NCBI RefSeq assembly: GCF_001905725.1
Contig: NZ_LIWB01000001.1
Coordinates: 739,262 to 803,261 of the forward strand
Direction: 5' to 3'
Origin: Streptomyces sp. CB02400
Lineage (GTDB): Bacteria > Actinomycetota > Actinomycetes > Streptomycetales > Streptomycetaceae
DNA: 64,000 nt
Below the pieces are notes generated by a model. The model made no database searches and was not told the DNA's origin. It worked only from the letters and a program-made list of their open reading frames with translations. Positions within the stretch are counted from its first letter, which is position 1. Every line of letters begins with the position of its first letter. Position numbers and translations under genes: made by a program. This document shows, one piece after another, positions 48,314-57,617 of the stretch.

Positions 48314-50140
48314 TCAGTCGTCGTACGACAGGCCGTGTCCGGAGCGGAAGAGGACCTCGGCCGGGTCGTCGGCCCGCTGGACGGGCACGGGCAGCTTGCC
48401 GCGCGGCTCGACCCGGCCGGCGATCACCCGGGCGGCGGCGCGCAGTTCGACCTCGGTCCAGCAGTAGGAGACCAGTGAGGCCGGGACGTCGCCGAGGTGG
48501 GCGATGTCGTAGGGGTTGCGCACCGCGAGGTGGACGACGGGGACGCCCGTCGCGAGCAGCCGGGACACCAGGGTGCGCTGGGCGCTGGTGGCGCCGACGT
48601 TGTCGGTGGTGACCACCACCGCGTCCCGTCCCTGTGCGGCGGCCACGGCCTCGTCGATCTTCGCCGCGTCGGGTGCCCGGCCGGTGGCGAGGTGGGTGGT
48701 GCTGTAGCCCAGTTCGTCGAACACCTTGGCCAGCTCGGGCACCGTGGTGCGGGTGCCGTCGGTCGGGAAGGCCGGGCTGGCGCCGACCACGAGCAGCTTC
48801 CTCTGCCCGCGGCGCAGCGGGAGCGCCTCGTCCTCGTTGACCAGCAGGGTGGTGGTGCGCTCGGCGATCCGGGCGGCGGCGCGCCGGTGGCTGCGGGCGC
48901 CGACGACCCGGTCGACCTCCCTCCGGGAGACGTAGGGGCTGCCGCTGAGCAGGCCGACCTTGTCCTTGACCCGCAGGATGCGCAGGACCGACTCGTCGAG
49001 CCGGTCCTCGGTGATCTCTCCGCTGCGGACGGCGGCCAGGACGCCGTTGTAGGCGACGTCGATGTTCGGCGGGAACAGCAACTGGTCGGCGCCGGCCTTG
49101 AGGGCGAGGACGGGCACGCGGTCGTCGCCGTACTTGGTGCGCACGCCCTGCATGTTGAGGGCGTCGGTGACGATCACGCCGTCGAAGCCGAGTTCGCCGC
49201 GCAGCACGCCCTGGAGGATCGCGGGCGACAGGGTGGCCGGTTCGTTGCTGGGGTCGAGCGCGGGGACCTGGAGGTGCGCGGTCATGATCGAGTCGACGCC
49301 GGCGGCGATCGCGGCCTTGAAGGGCGGGGCGTCGATGCGCTCCCACTCCTCGCGGGTGTGGGTGATCACGGGCAGTCCGGTGTGGCTGTCCTGTCCGGTG
49401 TCCCCGTGGCCCGGGAAGTGCTTGGCACAGGCCGCGACGCCGGCGTGCTGATAACCCGTCACCTGGGCCGCCACCATGCGGCCGACCTCGCGGGCGTCGG
49501 CGCCGAAGGAGCGGACGTTGATGATGGGGTTGGCCGGATTGACGTTGACGTCGGCGACCGGGGCGAAGTTCTGATGGATGCCCAGGGCGGCGAGTTCGGT
49601 GCCCGAGATCCGTCCGGCGGTGCGCGCGTCGGAGAGCGAGCGGCCCGCGCCGAGCGCCATCGCGCCCGGCAGCTGGGTGGCGCCGCTGCCGATGCGGACG
49701 TTGACCCCGTGCTCCTGGTCGATGGAGATCAGGGACGGGACGGGGGTGGGCAGGGCGAGCGAGGCCCGCTGCACACCGTTCGTCAAGTCCGCCACCTGAC
49801 GGGGGTCCTGGATATTGTTCGTCCAGCCGTGGAAGTAGATGACACCGCCGATGTGGTACTTGGCGATGAGCTCGGCCACGGTGCGGACGCCGAGTTCCCT
49901 GAGGTTGCGGTCCTGGTCGAACTGGCTGGGAGAGGTCGCCGACGTACCGTAGAAGTACGGCACGAACAACTGGCCGATCTTCGCCTCGACGCTCATCCTG
50001 GAGATGATCCTCTTGAGGCGGTGGTCGCGTCTGTGCGCGACCGCGGGGGTGGCCGCCACGCCCACGACGCCCGTCGCGCTCGCGGCGACCACGGTCGCGG
50101 AGGCGAGCACGGTTCGTCTGGACAGACTCCGGTCCTGCAT
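48314..50140 (-). CDS. Secreted GH3 beta-N-acetylhexosaminidase (NagZ-like), Tat signal
   Basis: A 608-residue glycosidase. The Tat signal SLSRRTVLASATVVAASATG is followed by a GH3 domain (~45-400) with IDQEHGVNVRIG, HQNFAPVADVNVNP and the NagZ signature AACAKHFPGHGDTGQDSHTG with its His/Asp catalytic dyad, then VIVTDALNM with the nucleophile Asp. A C-terminal alpha/beta domain (~430-600) follows. It releases GlcNAc from chitin or peptidoglycan fragments outside the cell. ATG 50138-50140 has GGAAGGAG upstream. Two DasR-like boxes 103-129 bp upstream suggest GlcNAc control. Confidence 0.92.
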   Translation of the reverse strand: MQDRSLSRRTVLASATVVAASATGVVGVAATPAVAHRRDHRLKRIISRMSVEAKIGQLFVPYFYGTSATSPSQFDQDRNLRELGVRTVAELIAKYHIGGVIYFHGWTNNIQDPRQVADLTNGVQRASLALPTPVPSLISIDQEHGVNVRIGSGATQLPGAMALGAGRSLSDARTAGRISGTELAALGIHQNFAPVADVNVNPANPIINVRSFGADAREVGRMVAAQVTGYQHAGVAACAKHFPGHGDTGQDSHTGLPVITHTREEWERIDAPPFKAAIAAGVDSIMTAHLQVPALDPSNEPATLSPAILQGVLRGELGFDGVIVTDALNMQGVRTKYGDDRVPVLALKAGADQLLFPPNIDVAYNGVLAAVRSGEITEDRLDESVLRILRVKDKVGLLSGSPYVSRREVDRVVGARSHRRAAARIAERTTTLLVNEDEALPLRRGQRKLLVVGASPAFPTDGTRTTVPELAKVFDELGYSTTHLATGRAPDAAKIDEAVAAAQGRDAVVVTTDNVGATSAQRTLVSRLLATGVPVVHLAVRNPYDIAHLGDVPASLVSYCWTEVELRAAARVIAGRVEPRGKLPVPVQRADDPAEVLFRSGHGLSYDD

Positions 50141-50657
50141 GCGGACATGCTCCTTCCAGCCTTGCCCATCAAGGGAATTGGGGGAAACGTGAAGGACTCC
50201 GAACAGCGCGAAACGTAGCCCGCGGATCACGGGCGGGGCAAGAGGTCTAGACAAAAAAGGTCTAGACAAAGTGAGGGCTCTCCTGTCGCATGCGTGAGTG
50301 CTCTGAGCTGGGCCGATACGTGAACCTCGCCGCTTTCCGTGACCCTTGAGGCGTCTGGTGCTCCAGCCGTAGTCCGTGATCTCGGTGGCAGGCGTGTGAC
50401 GGCGGCGTTCGACGAGAGGTCCCGCAGGTGCGGGCCGGCGGGGTTTCCGGGCCGGCGGGCCGCGGCGTCCGGCGCAGGTGCCGTCGCGCCCGCCTCGTGT
50501 CTCCCGCGGGACACACGTTTGTGATCGCAAGCCTCACCGGCCCACGGGAGACGGTCGGGTCGACGAGAGCCCGCTGCGCCGCGGAAGCCGGGTCCCCCCG
50601 CCGCCGAGTGCCGTGGTGCCGGGCTCCGGAGCACGCCTCGGGAGGTGCGACACGGCG
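50141..50657. other. 517-bp spacer upstream of the GH3 gene
   Basis: Apart from the two DasR-like boxes (50243-50269) I see no gene: candidate frames lack ribosome sites and conserved residues. It must hold the promoter of the GH3 gene and, near 50641, the GGAGGTG ribosome site of the acetyltransferase pseudogene. Confidence 0.6.
50243..50269 (-). promoter_or_regulatory. Tandem DasR-like (dre) boxes upstream of the GH3 hexosaminidase
   Basis: AGGTCTAGACAA occurs twice (50243-50254 and 50258-50269), 15 bp apart. Each contains GGTCTAGAC, the centre of the DasR element TGGTCTAGACCA, with the outer arm degenerate on one side. DasR is the GntR-family GlcNAc regulator of streptomycetes and controls chitin-related hexosaminidases. 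Two close copies on the upstream side of such a gene make the assignment credible. Confidence 0.7.
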
Positions 50658-51081
50658 GTGACTCACGGCACTTCGGCACTCGACGACCCGGTGGGCCGAT
50701 CACTCCGTGGGCCGATCACTCCGTGGCCCGCACGCACGTTTCGCCCGGCGACTCGGCCGGGTTGTCACCTACCTGCCGGAGGTGGCGACCTTCTCCGTGG
50801 TGTCCGCCGACGCGGACGCGTCGGAGTGGGACGACCCGGCCGAGTTGCTCGCTCCGGGCGAACTCGCCGGCATGTTCAGCTGCCCGGCCACTCCGCCGTC
50901 CGGCTGGGAACCGGTCTTCCGACTCGAGGGCCGTCAGATGCTCTGGCGCGGTGCGGGCCGGCTCGAACACCCTCCTGTCCGGCCCGGCACCGGAGTGGTC
51001 GAGCTCACCGCGGACGACGTGCCCGAGATGCTCGACCTGGTGGCGCGGACACAGCCGGGACCGTTCTGGCCGCAGACGGAG
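50658..51081 (+). pseudogene. GNAT acetyltransferase, frameshifted by a 16-bp duplication and truncated
   Basis: GTG 50658, after GGAGGTG, starts VTHGTSALDDPVGRSL. A tandem 16-bp duplication (50691-50722) then shifts the frame. Removing one copy restores VGRSLRGPHARFARRLGRVV, which continues to VELTADDVPEMLDLVARTQP and GPFWPQTE, the N-terminal half of FR47-like acetyltransferases. The acetyl-CoA-binding half is absent: after ~51081 similarity is lost. A shorter frame from GTG 50707 remains open but would make only the N-terminal half. Confidence 0.75.
50691..50722 (+). repeat. 16-bp tandem duplication
   Basis: GTGGGCCGATCACTCC occurs at 50691-50706 and 50707-50722 without a single difference. 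It is a recent slippage product that shifts the acetyltransferase frame by one base. Confidence 0.95.
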
Positions 51082-51415
51082 CGGGTCATGCCGGGACAAG
51101 GCCACCGTGCATCCCCTGGGATCGAACTGCCCGTTCACCCCGGACAGTTGCACGGTGGCCTGCCGGTTGGGCAGGGAGCGGTCACCGGCAGACGGCGCAC
51201 TCGCGGGAGCAGGACCCGTGCGCTCAACCGCGAAGATCCCCTGCATCACACGGCGGGACGCCATCCGCTCGGGTTCTCCTCTTCCGAGTACGGAGGCCAG
51301 GACGCGACGACGACGCGCGTCTTGCAGCCGCGGATCGCGTGGTCGCGATCGCCCCGGCGTCCTGGGCCCGGTCCGTAGTACTGCCGCCGTGCCCGGAAGG
51401 CTGCACAGGGCCCGC
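51082..51415. other. Gene-free stretch after the acetyltransferase remnant
   Basis: About 330 bp without a supportable gene. Frames here are open on both strands but show no conserved motif. It may be the scar of the deletion that removed the acetyltransferase C-terminal half. Confidence 0.5.
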
Positions 51416-51462
51416 CGTCGGATCGTGGCCTTTCCGCAGGTGCCGGAGGCCACGATCCGACG
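51416..51462 (-). terminator. Terminator downstream of the RHS-linked gene
   Basis: CGTCGGATCGTGGCCT (51416-51431) and AGGCCACGATCCGACG (51447-51462) form a perfect 16-bp stem with a 15-nt loop. It ends 4 bp from the stop of the small gene downstream of the RHS gene, so it closes that two-gene unit. Confidence 0.85.
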
Positions 51463-51466
51463 CGGA

Positions 51467-51886
51467 TCAGTCGGCCAGGGTCAGTTCTCCAGCCGTTTCG
51501 ATCCCCGCCGTCCGTGCTGCCGCGCGGCAGAACTTCTCGGGTGGGCAGTAATGGTGCGCCGTCATGTAGTGGATCACCAGGTTCGGCGCCGCGTAGAGCG
51601 TGCCGTCGGCTCCCCGCACCCGGATCTCCGCCGATCCGAGCCACACCTCGGTGTCCCTGGCGGGGCCGCCGAGGACGACGGGGCGGTCGATGTCGCAGAA
51701 CTCACAGTGGTGGACGCCGCGCATCTGGTTGTCGTAGGCGGCGCTGAGGACCTTCAACGCGTCCACCACGCGCTCATCCACGACTCCTGTGCGGTAGTCG
51801 TGCTCCGGCGCCAGCCAGCCGACGTTGAGCATCTCCTGGTCCGACTCGTCGTAGGAGTAACGGGTCAGGTCGGGGTAGTAGGTCAT
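51467..51886 (-). CDS. Small protein immediately downstream of the RHS gene; candidate immunity protein
   Basis: A 139-residue cytoplasmic protein: MTYYPDLTRYSYDESDQEML, NVGWLAPEHDYRTGVVDE, then a Cys pair in GVHHCEFCDIDRPVV, IRVRGADGTLYAAPNLVIHY and HHYCPPEKFC. The paired CxxC and CPPEKFC cysteines suggest a metal site. I believe related proteins (DUF7919-like) occur beside streptomycete toxin loci, but this is from memory. ATG 51884-51886 lies 10 bp after the RHS stop with GAGGAG between. By position it is the likely immunity or accessory partner. Confidence 0.7.
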   Translation of the reverse strand: MTYYPDLTRYSYDESDQEMLNVGWLAPEHDYRTGVVDERVVDALKVLSAAYDNQMRGVHHCEFCDIDRPVVLGGPARDTEVWLGSAEIRVRGADGTLYAAPNLVIHYMTAHHYCPPEKFCRAAARTAGIETAGELTLAD

Positions 51887-51896
51887 GCGTCGCTCC

Positions 51897-54800
51897 TCAA
51901 CGACGGGGGTCGCAGTGCTTCCGGCAGATCGCCAGGTGTACCGGGCCCATGTTGGGTTTGAGGATCTCACTGAGCAGCGTGTCCTTGCTCACCGTGATCG
52001 AGCCGTTCATCATCCTGAGGTCGTGGCCCGGAGCCACGGTGTAGTCGGGAAGCGTCTTACCGGGACCGACGATCTCTGTGGGCTTGATTTTCTTTCCCTG
52101 TTCGACTGCGAGCCCGACGGACTGGCGAAGACCTATGCCGTCCTCCACGTAGAAGTAGCCCCAGGTGCCGCTCGGCATCTGCATGTCGCCGGTGCCACGG
52201 ACGTACCAGCCGTGACCTGCGATGACGGCTTGGCCGTCAGGGCGTCCACCGGGGAGTCGCTCGGCGGCCGGGCCGACACCCTTGCCGTGCGTGGGGATGT
52301 CGTGTCCGCGCACCTCGGGTGCCACGGCCGCCCGCCGCCACCCTGTGAGGCCGCCGATCCCCACGAGGGCGATCTGTTGGGTCAGTTCCTCGGCGGCTTC
52401 GGCGTACAGGTCGGCGAGGGCGTCGCAGCCCTGCTGGCGGAGCATGTACTCGGCGCGGTAGAGGCGGTAGGCGGGGCGGACGGGGAGGTACTTGTCGACG
52501 AAGGCGCCGGCGCCGCCGTTCTCGCCGGTGAACGCGTCGTGCAGGTCCCCGGCGAGGACGAAGGGCGACTTGAGGACGTCGACGAACGCGTCCCCGAAGA
52601 TGCCCGCCGCCTCACCGAGGCTGTCGACGCGGTCGTCGTTCGGGTCGTCGGGGGTCAGGCCGCTGGGGTCGGTCAGGAGGGTGGGGACGTTGTCGGCGTA
52701 GGCGTAGGGGGAGATGTACGGGGTCGTCCGGGCGCGGGTGGCCGGGTCGGGCCGGGTGAAGCGGCCGGTGACGGTGTCGTACTGGCGGGCGTGGAGGTCG
52801 AGGTTGCCGGTGGTGGTCTCGTAGCGGGCGCCGGTGTACGACGGGGTGCTCGCGGGCGCGCCGCCGGTGGTGGTGTTCAGGACGCGGGTGCCGAACGGGT
52901 CGTAGGCCCAGCGCTGGTGGAGGGTGCCGGTGCTGCCGGTGACGTCGACCGGTGAGCCCTGGGTGTCGTGGTGGTAGTAGAAGAGCGTCCCGGCACCGGT
53001 CTCGGTGGCGGTGGGCTGGCCGAGGGGGTCGTAGCGGTAGGACTGCTTGACGGTCCAGGCACTGTCGTATTCGGTGGCCAGGATCGGCAGGGGAGCGTTG
53101 GGATCCCACTGGGTACGGCTGGTGACCGTGCCGTCCTTGGCGGCGACGACCTGGTTGCCGCCGGCGTCGTGGTCGTAGGTGTAACTGCTGCCGCCGACGG
53201 TGGCGGCGGAGATCTGTCCGGCCAGGTCGTAGGTGTAGGTGTCGGCGCCCTTCTTGGTCCGGTTGCCTTCGGCGTCGTAGCCGTAGGCGGTGGTCGTGGT
53301 GCCGGTGGTGGTGGAGGTGAGCTGATCGGCCGCGTCGTAGGCGTAGTCGGTGGAGGTGGTGCCGAGGGTGGAGGTCAGGCGGTTGCCGACCTTGTCGTAG
53401 GTGTAGGACGTGGTGCGGCTCGCGGCGCAGCCGGTGACCCAGGGCTGCGGGAAGCAGCCGGAGGTGAGGCGGCCGGCGGTGTCGTAGGTCAGGTCGTAGC
53501 CGCCGGTGCCGACACTCGCGCGGGTGACGTCGACGTGGGTGGGCAGGCCCGCGGGGGAGAGGGTGAGGGCGGTCTTGGTGACCGTGGTGCCGGCCTTGGC
53601 GGAGGTGACGGCGGTGAGGCGGCCGGCCCGGTCGTAGGCGCGGTCCTCGGACTCGGTGTTGGGCAGCGCGGACTTGGTGAGGTTGCCGGCCGGGTCCCAG
53701 GTGTACGCGGTGGTCTTGCCGTCGGCCAGCATGGTGGCGGTGCGGCCGTCGTCGTCGTAGGTGTAGGTGATCGTGTTGCCGTCGGAGTACTTGCGGGTGA
53801 GCATCTGCCCGGCGGCGTCGTAGGTGTAGGCGAAGCCGCGGGTCCTGGTGAGGTTGCCGACCGCGTCGTGGACGAAGTCCTCGGAGATCCTGGAGTTGGC
53901 GCGGGCGGTCAGCTGTCCGGCGTCGTCGTAGCCGAACGTCGCGTCGGGGGTGGCGTCGGAGTAGTCGACCTTGGTGAGCAGGCCGCGCGGGTCGTAGGTG
54001 TAGCCGGTGGATCCGCGGGGCGTGGTCTTCTCGGTGAGGTTGCCGGCGGCGTCGAACGCGTAGGTGGTCTCCCGCTTCAGCGGGTCGGTGACCGAGGTGA
54101 GGCGGCGGGCCGCGTCGTAGCCGTACGTGGTGACGTGCCCGTTGGCGTCGGTGCGCTCGGTGAGGTTGCCGGACTTGTCATAGCCGTACGTGGTGACCGC
54201 GCCGCCCGGAGCGGTGACCTCGGTCAGCCGGTCCAGCTTGTCGTAGCCGTAGGCGGTGGCGCGCTTGTCGGCGTCCGTCTGCTTGACGACGTTGTTCACC
54301 GCGTCGTAGGCGGTGGTGGTCACACCGCCCAGCGGGTCCGTGACCGTGGTCGGGTTGCCTGCCGGGTCGTAGCCGTACGTGGTCGTGTACGGGGCCGGGT
54401 CGGCGCCGGTGGTGTTGCCGCGCGGGTCCACCGAGGTGGCCCGGCGGCCGTCGGCGTCGTAGGTCCAGCTCTCCTTGTGGCCGAGCGGGGAGGTGCGGCT
54501 GAGCAGGTTGCCGTCGGCGTCGTAGGCGTAGGAGGTGGTCTTGCCCAGCTGATTGGTGCTGCTGGTCAGCCGGTTGTTCTTGTCGTAGATCGAGGCGACC
54601 GTCTCGCCTGCGGCGTCGGTGACCCTGGTGACGTTGTCGTTGGCGTCGTAGGTGTAGCCGGTGGTGTGGCCCAGCGGGTCGGTGACCACGAGGGGCCGGT
54701 TGATCGCGTCGTAGGTCGTGGTGGTGGACGCGCCGGTCGGGCCGGTGACCTCGATGGTGTTGCCGGCCGCGTCGTAGGCGTAACTCGTGGTGTGGGCGGC

Positions 54801-57227
54801 CGGGTCGGCGCCGGAGACGTTGCCGCGCGGCGAGACGCTGCTCAGCAGGCGGCCCACCTTGTCGTAGGTGTAGGTGGTCCTGCCGCCGGTGGCGTCGGTC
54901 TCGGAGGCCAGGCGTCCGCTCGCGTCGTAGGCGCGGGTGACGGAGTTGCCGGACGGGTCGGTGGTCCGGGTCAGGTGCCCGGCGTCGTCGTAGGCGAACG
55001 TGGTGGTGTCGCCCGCCGGGTTCTTGGCCGACGTCAGTTGCTCGGCGCCGTTGTACTCGTAGGTCGTGGTGCGGCCCAGCGGATCGGTGGCCGAGTCGAG
55101 CAGCCCGCGGCCGTCGTAGGCGTACGTCGTGGTGTGGTCGGCCGGGTCGGCGCCGGAGACGTTGCCGCGTGGGTCCGTCTTCGTCAGGATCCGGCCGGCC
55201 TTGTCGTAGGTGAACGTCGTCTTCTCACCCAGCGGCGTGGTGACCGACGTCCGGTTGCCGGCCGTGTCGTAGCCGTAGGTGGTGACCTTGCCGCGCGGCG
55301 TCGTCACGGTCTCCAGCGAACCGAGCGCGGTGTACGTGTAGGCGGTCTTGCCGCCCAGCGGGTCCGTGGTGGACGTCAGCTGGTTCGACGTGTCGTAGGT
55401 GTACGTCGTCTTGTTCTTGCGGCCGTCGGTGTGACTGGTGATGTTGCCCGCGTCGTCGTAGGTCCAGCTCTCCGAGTGACCGAGGACCGACGGGGCGCTG
55501 CGGGTGAGCATCCGCCCGGCGCCGTCGTACGTCATCTCCGTGGTGTTGCCGCGCTGGTCGGTGATGGCGACGGGGCGCAGGTGACGGTCGTAGTCGTAGG
55601 TGATGCTCTTGCCGTACGGGTCGATCGTCTCCATCAGGACGTTGCCGGCGTACACGTCGGTCCACACGCCGCCGTCCGGTGCTGTGGTGTGCGACTCGCT
55701 CTTGCCGTCCCAGGCGAACGTGGTGGTCTTGTCGTTCTGGTCGGTCTGGGACTTGATGCGGCCCGCGGTGTCGTAGACGTTGGTGACCTTGCCGCCCGCC
55801 GGGTCGGTGTAGGAGGACAGCCGCTTGTTCGCGTCGTAGGCGTACGACGACGTCCGGCCGGCCGGGTCGGTCACCGAGGTCAGCAGACCGCCGGTATAGC
55901 CGTACGAGACCGAAGCGCCGTCCGGCAGGCCCACCTCGGACAGCAGTCCGTCGGCGCCGGGTGTGAACGTGGTGGTGCGGCCGGCGGCGTCCTTGACGGA
56001 GGCGAGCGTGCCGGACGCGTACGTCAGGCTCAGCCCCTTGCCGGCTCTGCCGACCACGGATGTGAGTCGGCCGCTGCTGTCGAAGGTCCGCCTGGTGTGG
56101 TCCGGCGTGGTGATCGTGTAGGTACTCGCGCCCTTGACCAGTTTGGCCGCCGACCCGGCCGGGGCGGTGTATGTGCCGTCACTGTTCTGTGTGAAGACGA
56201 ACGACGCCCCGTCGTCCGTCCGGTGGGTCACCTTCCCCGTCGTGAGTGTCAGCTTCGCGTCGAACGGGGTGGCCCAGCCGCGCCCCAACAGGCCGACGGC
56301 ACTCGAGTCGGAGCGGTAGGTGCGCTCCAGGGTCAGAGGCACGCCGGGGCTCACCAAGGAGGCGTCGGTGAGCTGTTCGAAGAACATGCCGGTGGCCGTG
56401 TTGACCGGGTCGGCGCGGTGCGCCTGTGCGTAGCAGGTGCAGATGCCCGCCTGCGCACCGGGGATCACCGGGGTGTAGAACGCCTCCACCAGCGGTGAGG
56501 TGGTCCCGCCCGGACTCGACGTCCCGTCGGCGCTGTTGAGGAAGACCCAGGCGTAGTACTCCTTGCCGTCCTCGAGGATTCCGCCCAGGGCGCTGCCGGC
56601 CCACCAGAAACACTGGTCGGTGGGGTAGGAGTTGCTCGACCACCAGTCGTAGCACCAGGCCCCGGTGTCCGGGGTGTCGCCGCTGGGGTCGTCCGTGGAC
56701 TTCTTGATCTCCTGCTGGACGACGGGGTAGCCGCTCTCGTCCAGGACGTACAGCCACATCCCGGTATACGAATCTCCCCGCTTGGGCAGCTTCACCTGCC
56801 CGCCGATCGACAGCATCCCGGGATACGCGGTGGCCCAGGACGACACCCAGGTCGGGTTCTCGGCCGCCGCCGTGAGGGGCTGCAAAGCTACTCCCGACTC
56901 GGCGGCGGGGCCGCGTTCGACGCGGTTCTTGTCCGGCCGGCTGTGGGGCCCGCCCTTGGGCCTCCGCTCCGGCGCGTCCATGTAGTCGCGCATCGGCGAC
57001 CGTTCGTGCCGGTCCTCGTCGACCTGCTGGCGCCGCTCGGCCAGTGTCATGGCCTTGGGGGGCTTGGGCAGGTCGGCGGCTGTCCGGGCCTGCGCCTGTG
57101 TGACGGCCGCGGTGGCCGTGGAGCGGGGCCGGTTCCCGGGCGACGCCCAGGAGGGGGCGACACCCGCTGTGGTCAGCAGAGCCAGGACCAGAAAGGCCGT
57201 GACGAGTCTTCGCGCTTGTGTGCGCAC
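51897..57227 (-). CDS. Secreted RHS/YD-repeat polymorphic-toxin-like protein with Stv-like C-terminal domain
   Basis: A 1,776-residue secreted protein. A signal peptide (~1-28) and a charged disordered region (~30-110) lead to a DUF6531-like entry domain (ADPVNTATGMFFEQLTDASL, ~270-330). Dozens of YD repeats of the YDaaGrlts type (~350-1430) form the RHS shell. The core DPFGTRVLN...LHARQYDTVTGRFTRPDP ends near ~1500. The variable end (~1510-1776) has a helical spacer and a domain VIAGHGWYVRGTGDMQMPSG ... LSEILKPNMGPVHLAICRKH that resembles the putative adhesin Stv domain. The C-terminal domain after the core is where RHS toxins carry their effector. A small gene follows 10 bp later. Confidence 0.9.
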   Translation of the reverse strand: MRTQARRLVTAFLVLALLTTAGVAPSWASPGNRPRSTATAAVTQAQARTAADLPKPPKAMTLAERRQQVDEDRHERSPMRDYMDAPERRPKGGPHSRPDKNRVERGPAAESGVALQPLTAAAENPTWVSSWATAYPGMLSIGGQVKLPKRGDSYTGMWLYVLDESGYPVVQQEIKKSTDDPSGDTPDTGAWCYDWWSSNSYPTDQCFWWAGSALGGILEDGKEYYAWVFLNSADGTSSPGGTTSPLVEAFYTPVIPGAQAGICTCYAQAHRADPVNTATGMFFEQLTDASLVSPGVPLTLERTYRSDSSAVGLLGRGWATPFDAKLTLTTGKVTHRTDDGASFVFTQNSDGTYTAPAGSAAKLVKGASTYTITTPDHTRRTFDSSGRLTSVVGRAGKGLSLTYASGTLASVKDAAGRTTTFTPGADGLLSEVGLPDGASVSYGYTGGLLTSVTDPAGRTSSYAYDANKRLSSYTDPAGGKVTNVYDTAGRIKSQTDQNDKTTTFAWDGKSESHTTAPDGGVWTDVYAGNVLMETIDPYGKSITYDYDRHLRPVAITDQRGNTTEMTYDGAGRMLTRSAPSVLGHSESWTYDDAGNITSHTDGRKNKTTYTYDTSNQLTSTTDPLGGKTAYTYTALGSLETVTTPRGKVTTYGYDTAGNRTSVTTPLGEKTTFTYDKAGRILTKTDPRGNVSGADPADHTTTYAYDGRGLLDSATDPLGRTTTYEYNGAEQLTSAKNPAGDTTTFAYDDAGHLTRTTDPSGNSVTRAYDASGRLASETDATGGRTTYTYDKVGRLLSSVSPRGNVSGADPAAHTTSYAYDAAGNTIEVTGPTGASTTTTYDAINRPLVVTDPLGHTTGYTYDANDNVTRVTDAAGETVASIYDKNNRLTSSTNQLGKTTSYAYDADGNLLSRTSPLGHKESWTYDADGRRATSVDPRGNTTGADPAPYTTTYGYDPAGNPTTVTDPLGGVTTTAYDAVNNVVKQTDADKRATAYGYDKLDRLTEVTAPGGAVTTYGYDKSGNLTERTDANGHVTTYGYDAARRLTSVTDPLKRETTYAFDAAGNLTEKTTPRGSTGYTYDPRGLLTKVDYSDATPDATFGYDDAGQLTARANSRISEDFVHDAVGNLTRTRGFAYTYDAAGQMLTRKYSDGNTITYTYDDDGRTATMLADGKTTAYTWDPAGNLTKSALPNTESEDRAYDRAGRLTAVTSAKAGTTVTKTALTLSPAGLPTHVDVTRASVGTGGYDLTYDTAGRLTSGCFPQPWVTGCAASRTTSYTYDKVGNRLTSTLGTTSTDYAYDAADQLTSTTTGTTTTAYGYDAEGNRTKKGADTYTYDLAGQISAATVGGSSYTYDHDAGGNQVVAAKDGTVTSRTQWDPNAPLPILATEYDSAWTVKQSYRYDPLGQPTATETGAGTLFYYHHDTQGSPVDVTGSTGTLHQRWAYDPFGTRVLNTTTGGAPASTPSYTGARYETTTGNLDLHARQYDTVTGRFTRPDPATRARTTPYISPYAYADNVPTLLTDPSGLTPDDPNDDRVDSLGEAAGIFGDAFVDVLKSPFVLAGDLHDAFTGENGGAGAFVDKYLPVRPAYRLYRAEYMLRQQGCDALADLYAEAAEELTQQIALVGIGGLTGWRRAAVAPEVRGHDIPTHGKGVGPAAERLPGGRPDGQAVIAGHGWYVRGTGDMQMPSGTWGYFYVEDGIGLRQSVGLAVEQGKKIKPTEIVGPGKTLPDYTVAPGHDLRMMNGSITVSKDTLLSEILKPNMGPVHLAICRKHCDPRR

Positions 57228-57617
57228 AGTGCATCACCTGTGGGTCAGGGGTGAAGAGAGGTCGCGGTGATGCATGATCAGGAGAACCTCGAACTAACGC
57301 GCTACGGGAAGCGGGGCCGAAACGCGACGGGGTCCCCACTCGCCCTGGCCATGAGTGTGCTGGCTGAGTGGACGAAGGGCTCCGCTCGGCCGCTCGTTTT
57401 GGCGCGAAGGTGATCCAGAGCGCGAGGTGGTGCGGGTGAACGGACCCTCGACAGAGAGCCAAGGGAAGGCAGCGGGCCGGAAACGGAAGAACAGGCTGCT
57501 TGAGCGGGGCCTTTCTCCGGCCTCGGGCAGGCGATACACCTGTCTGCCGCACCTGAGGGATTGATGGCCGGCCCGCTGGACGTTCACAGCCGTCGCCCCG
57601 ACGTCTACGCGGCAAGA
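57228..57617. other. Spacer upstream of the RHS gene
   Basis: About 390 bp with no supportable gene. It should hold the RHS promoter on the minus strand; I see no clear -35/-10. It leads directly into the transposase remnant. Confidence 0.5.

Noticed and set aside
52968..56498. 1,176-codon plus-strand frame antisense to the RHS gene
   Set aside because: A Gly/Val/Arg-rich mirror of the YD repeats with no domain or ribosome site.
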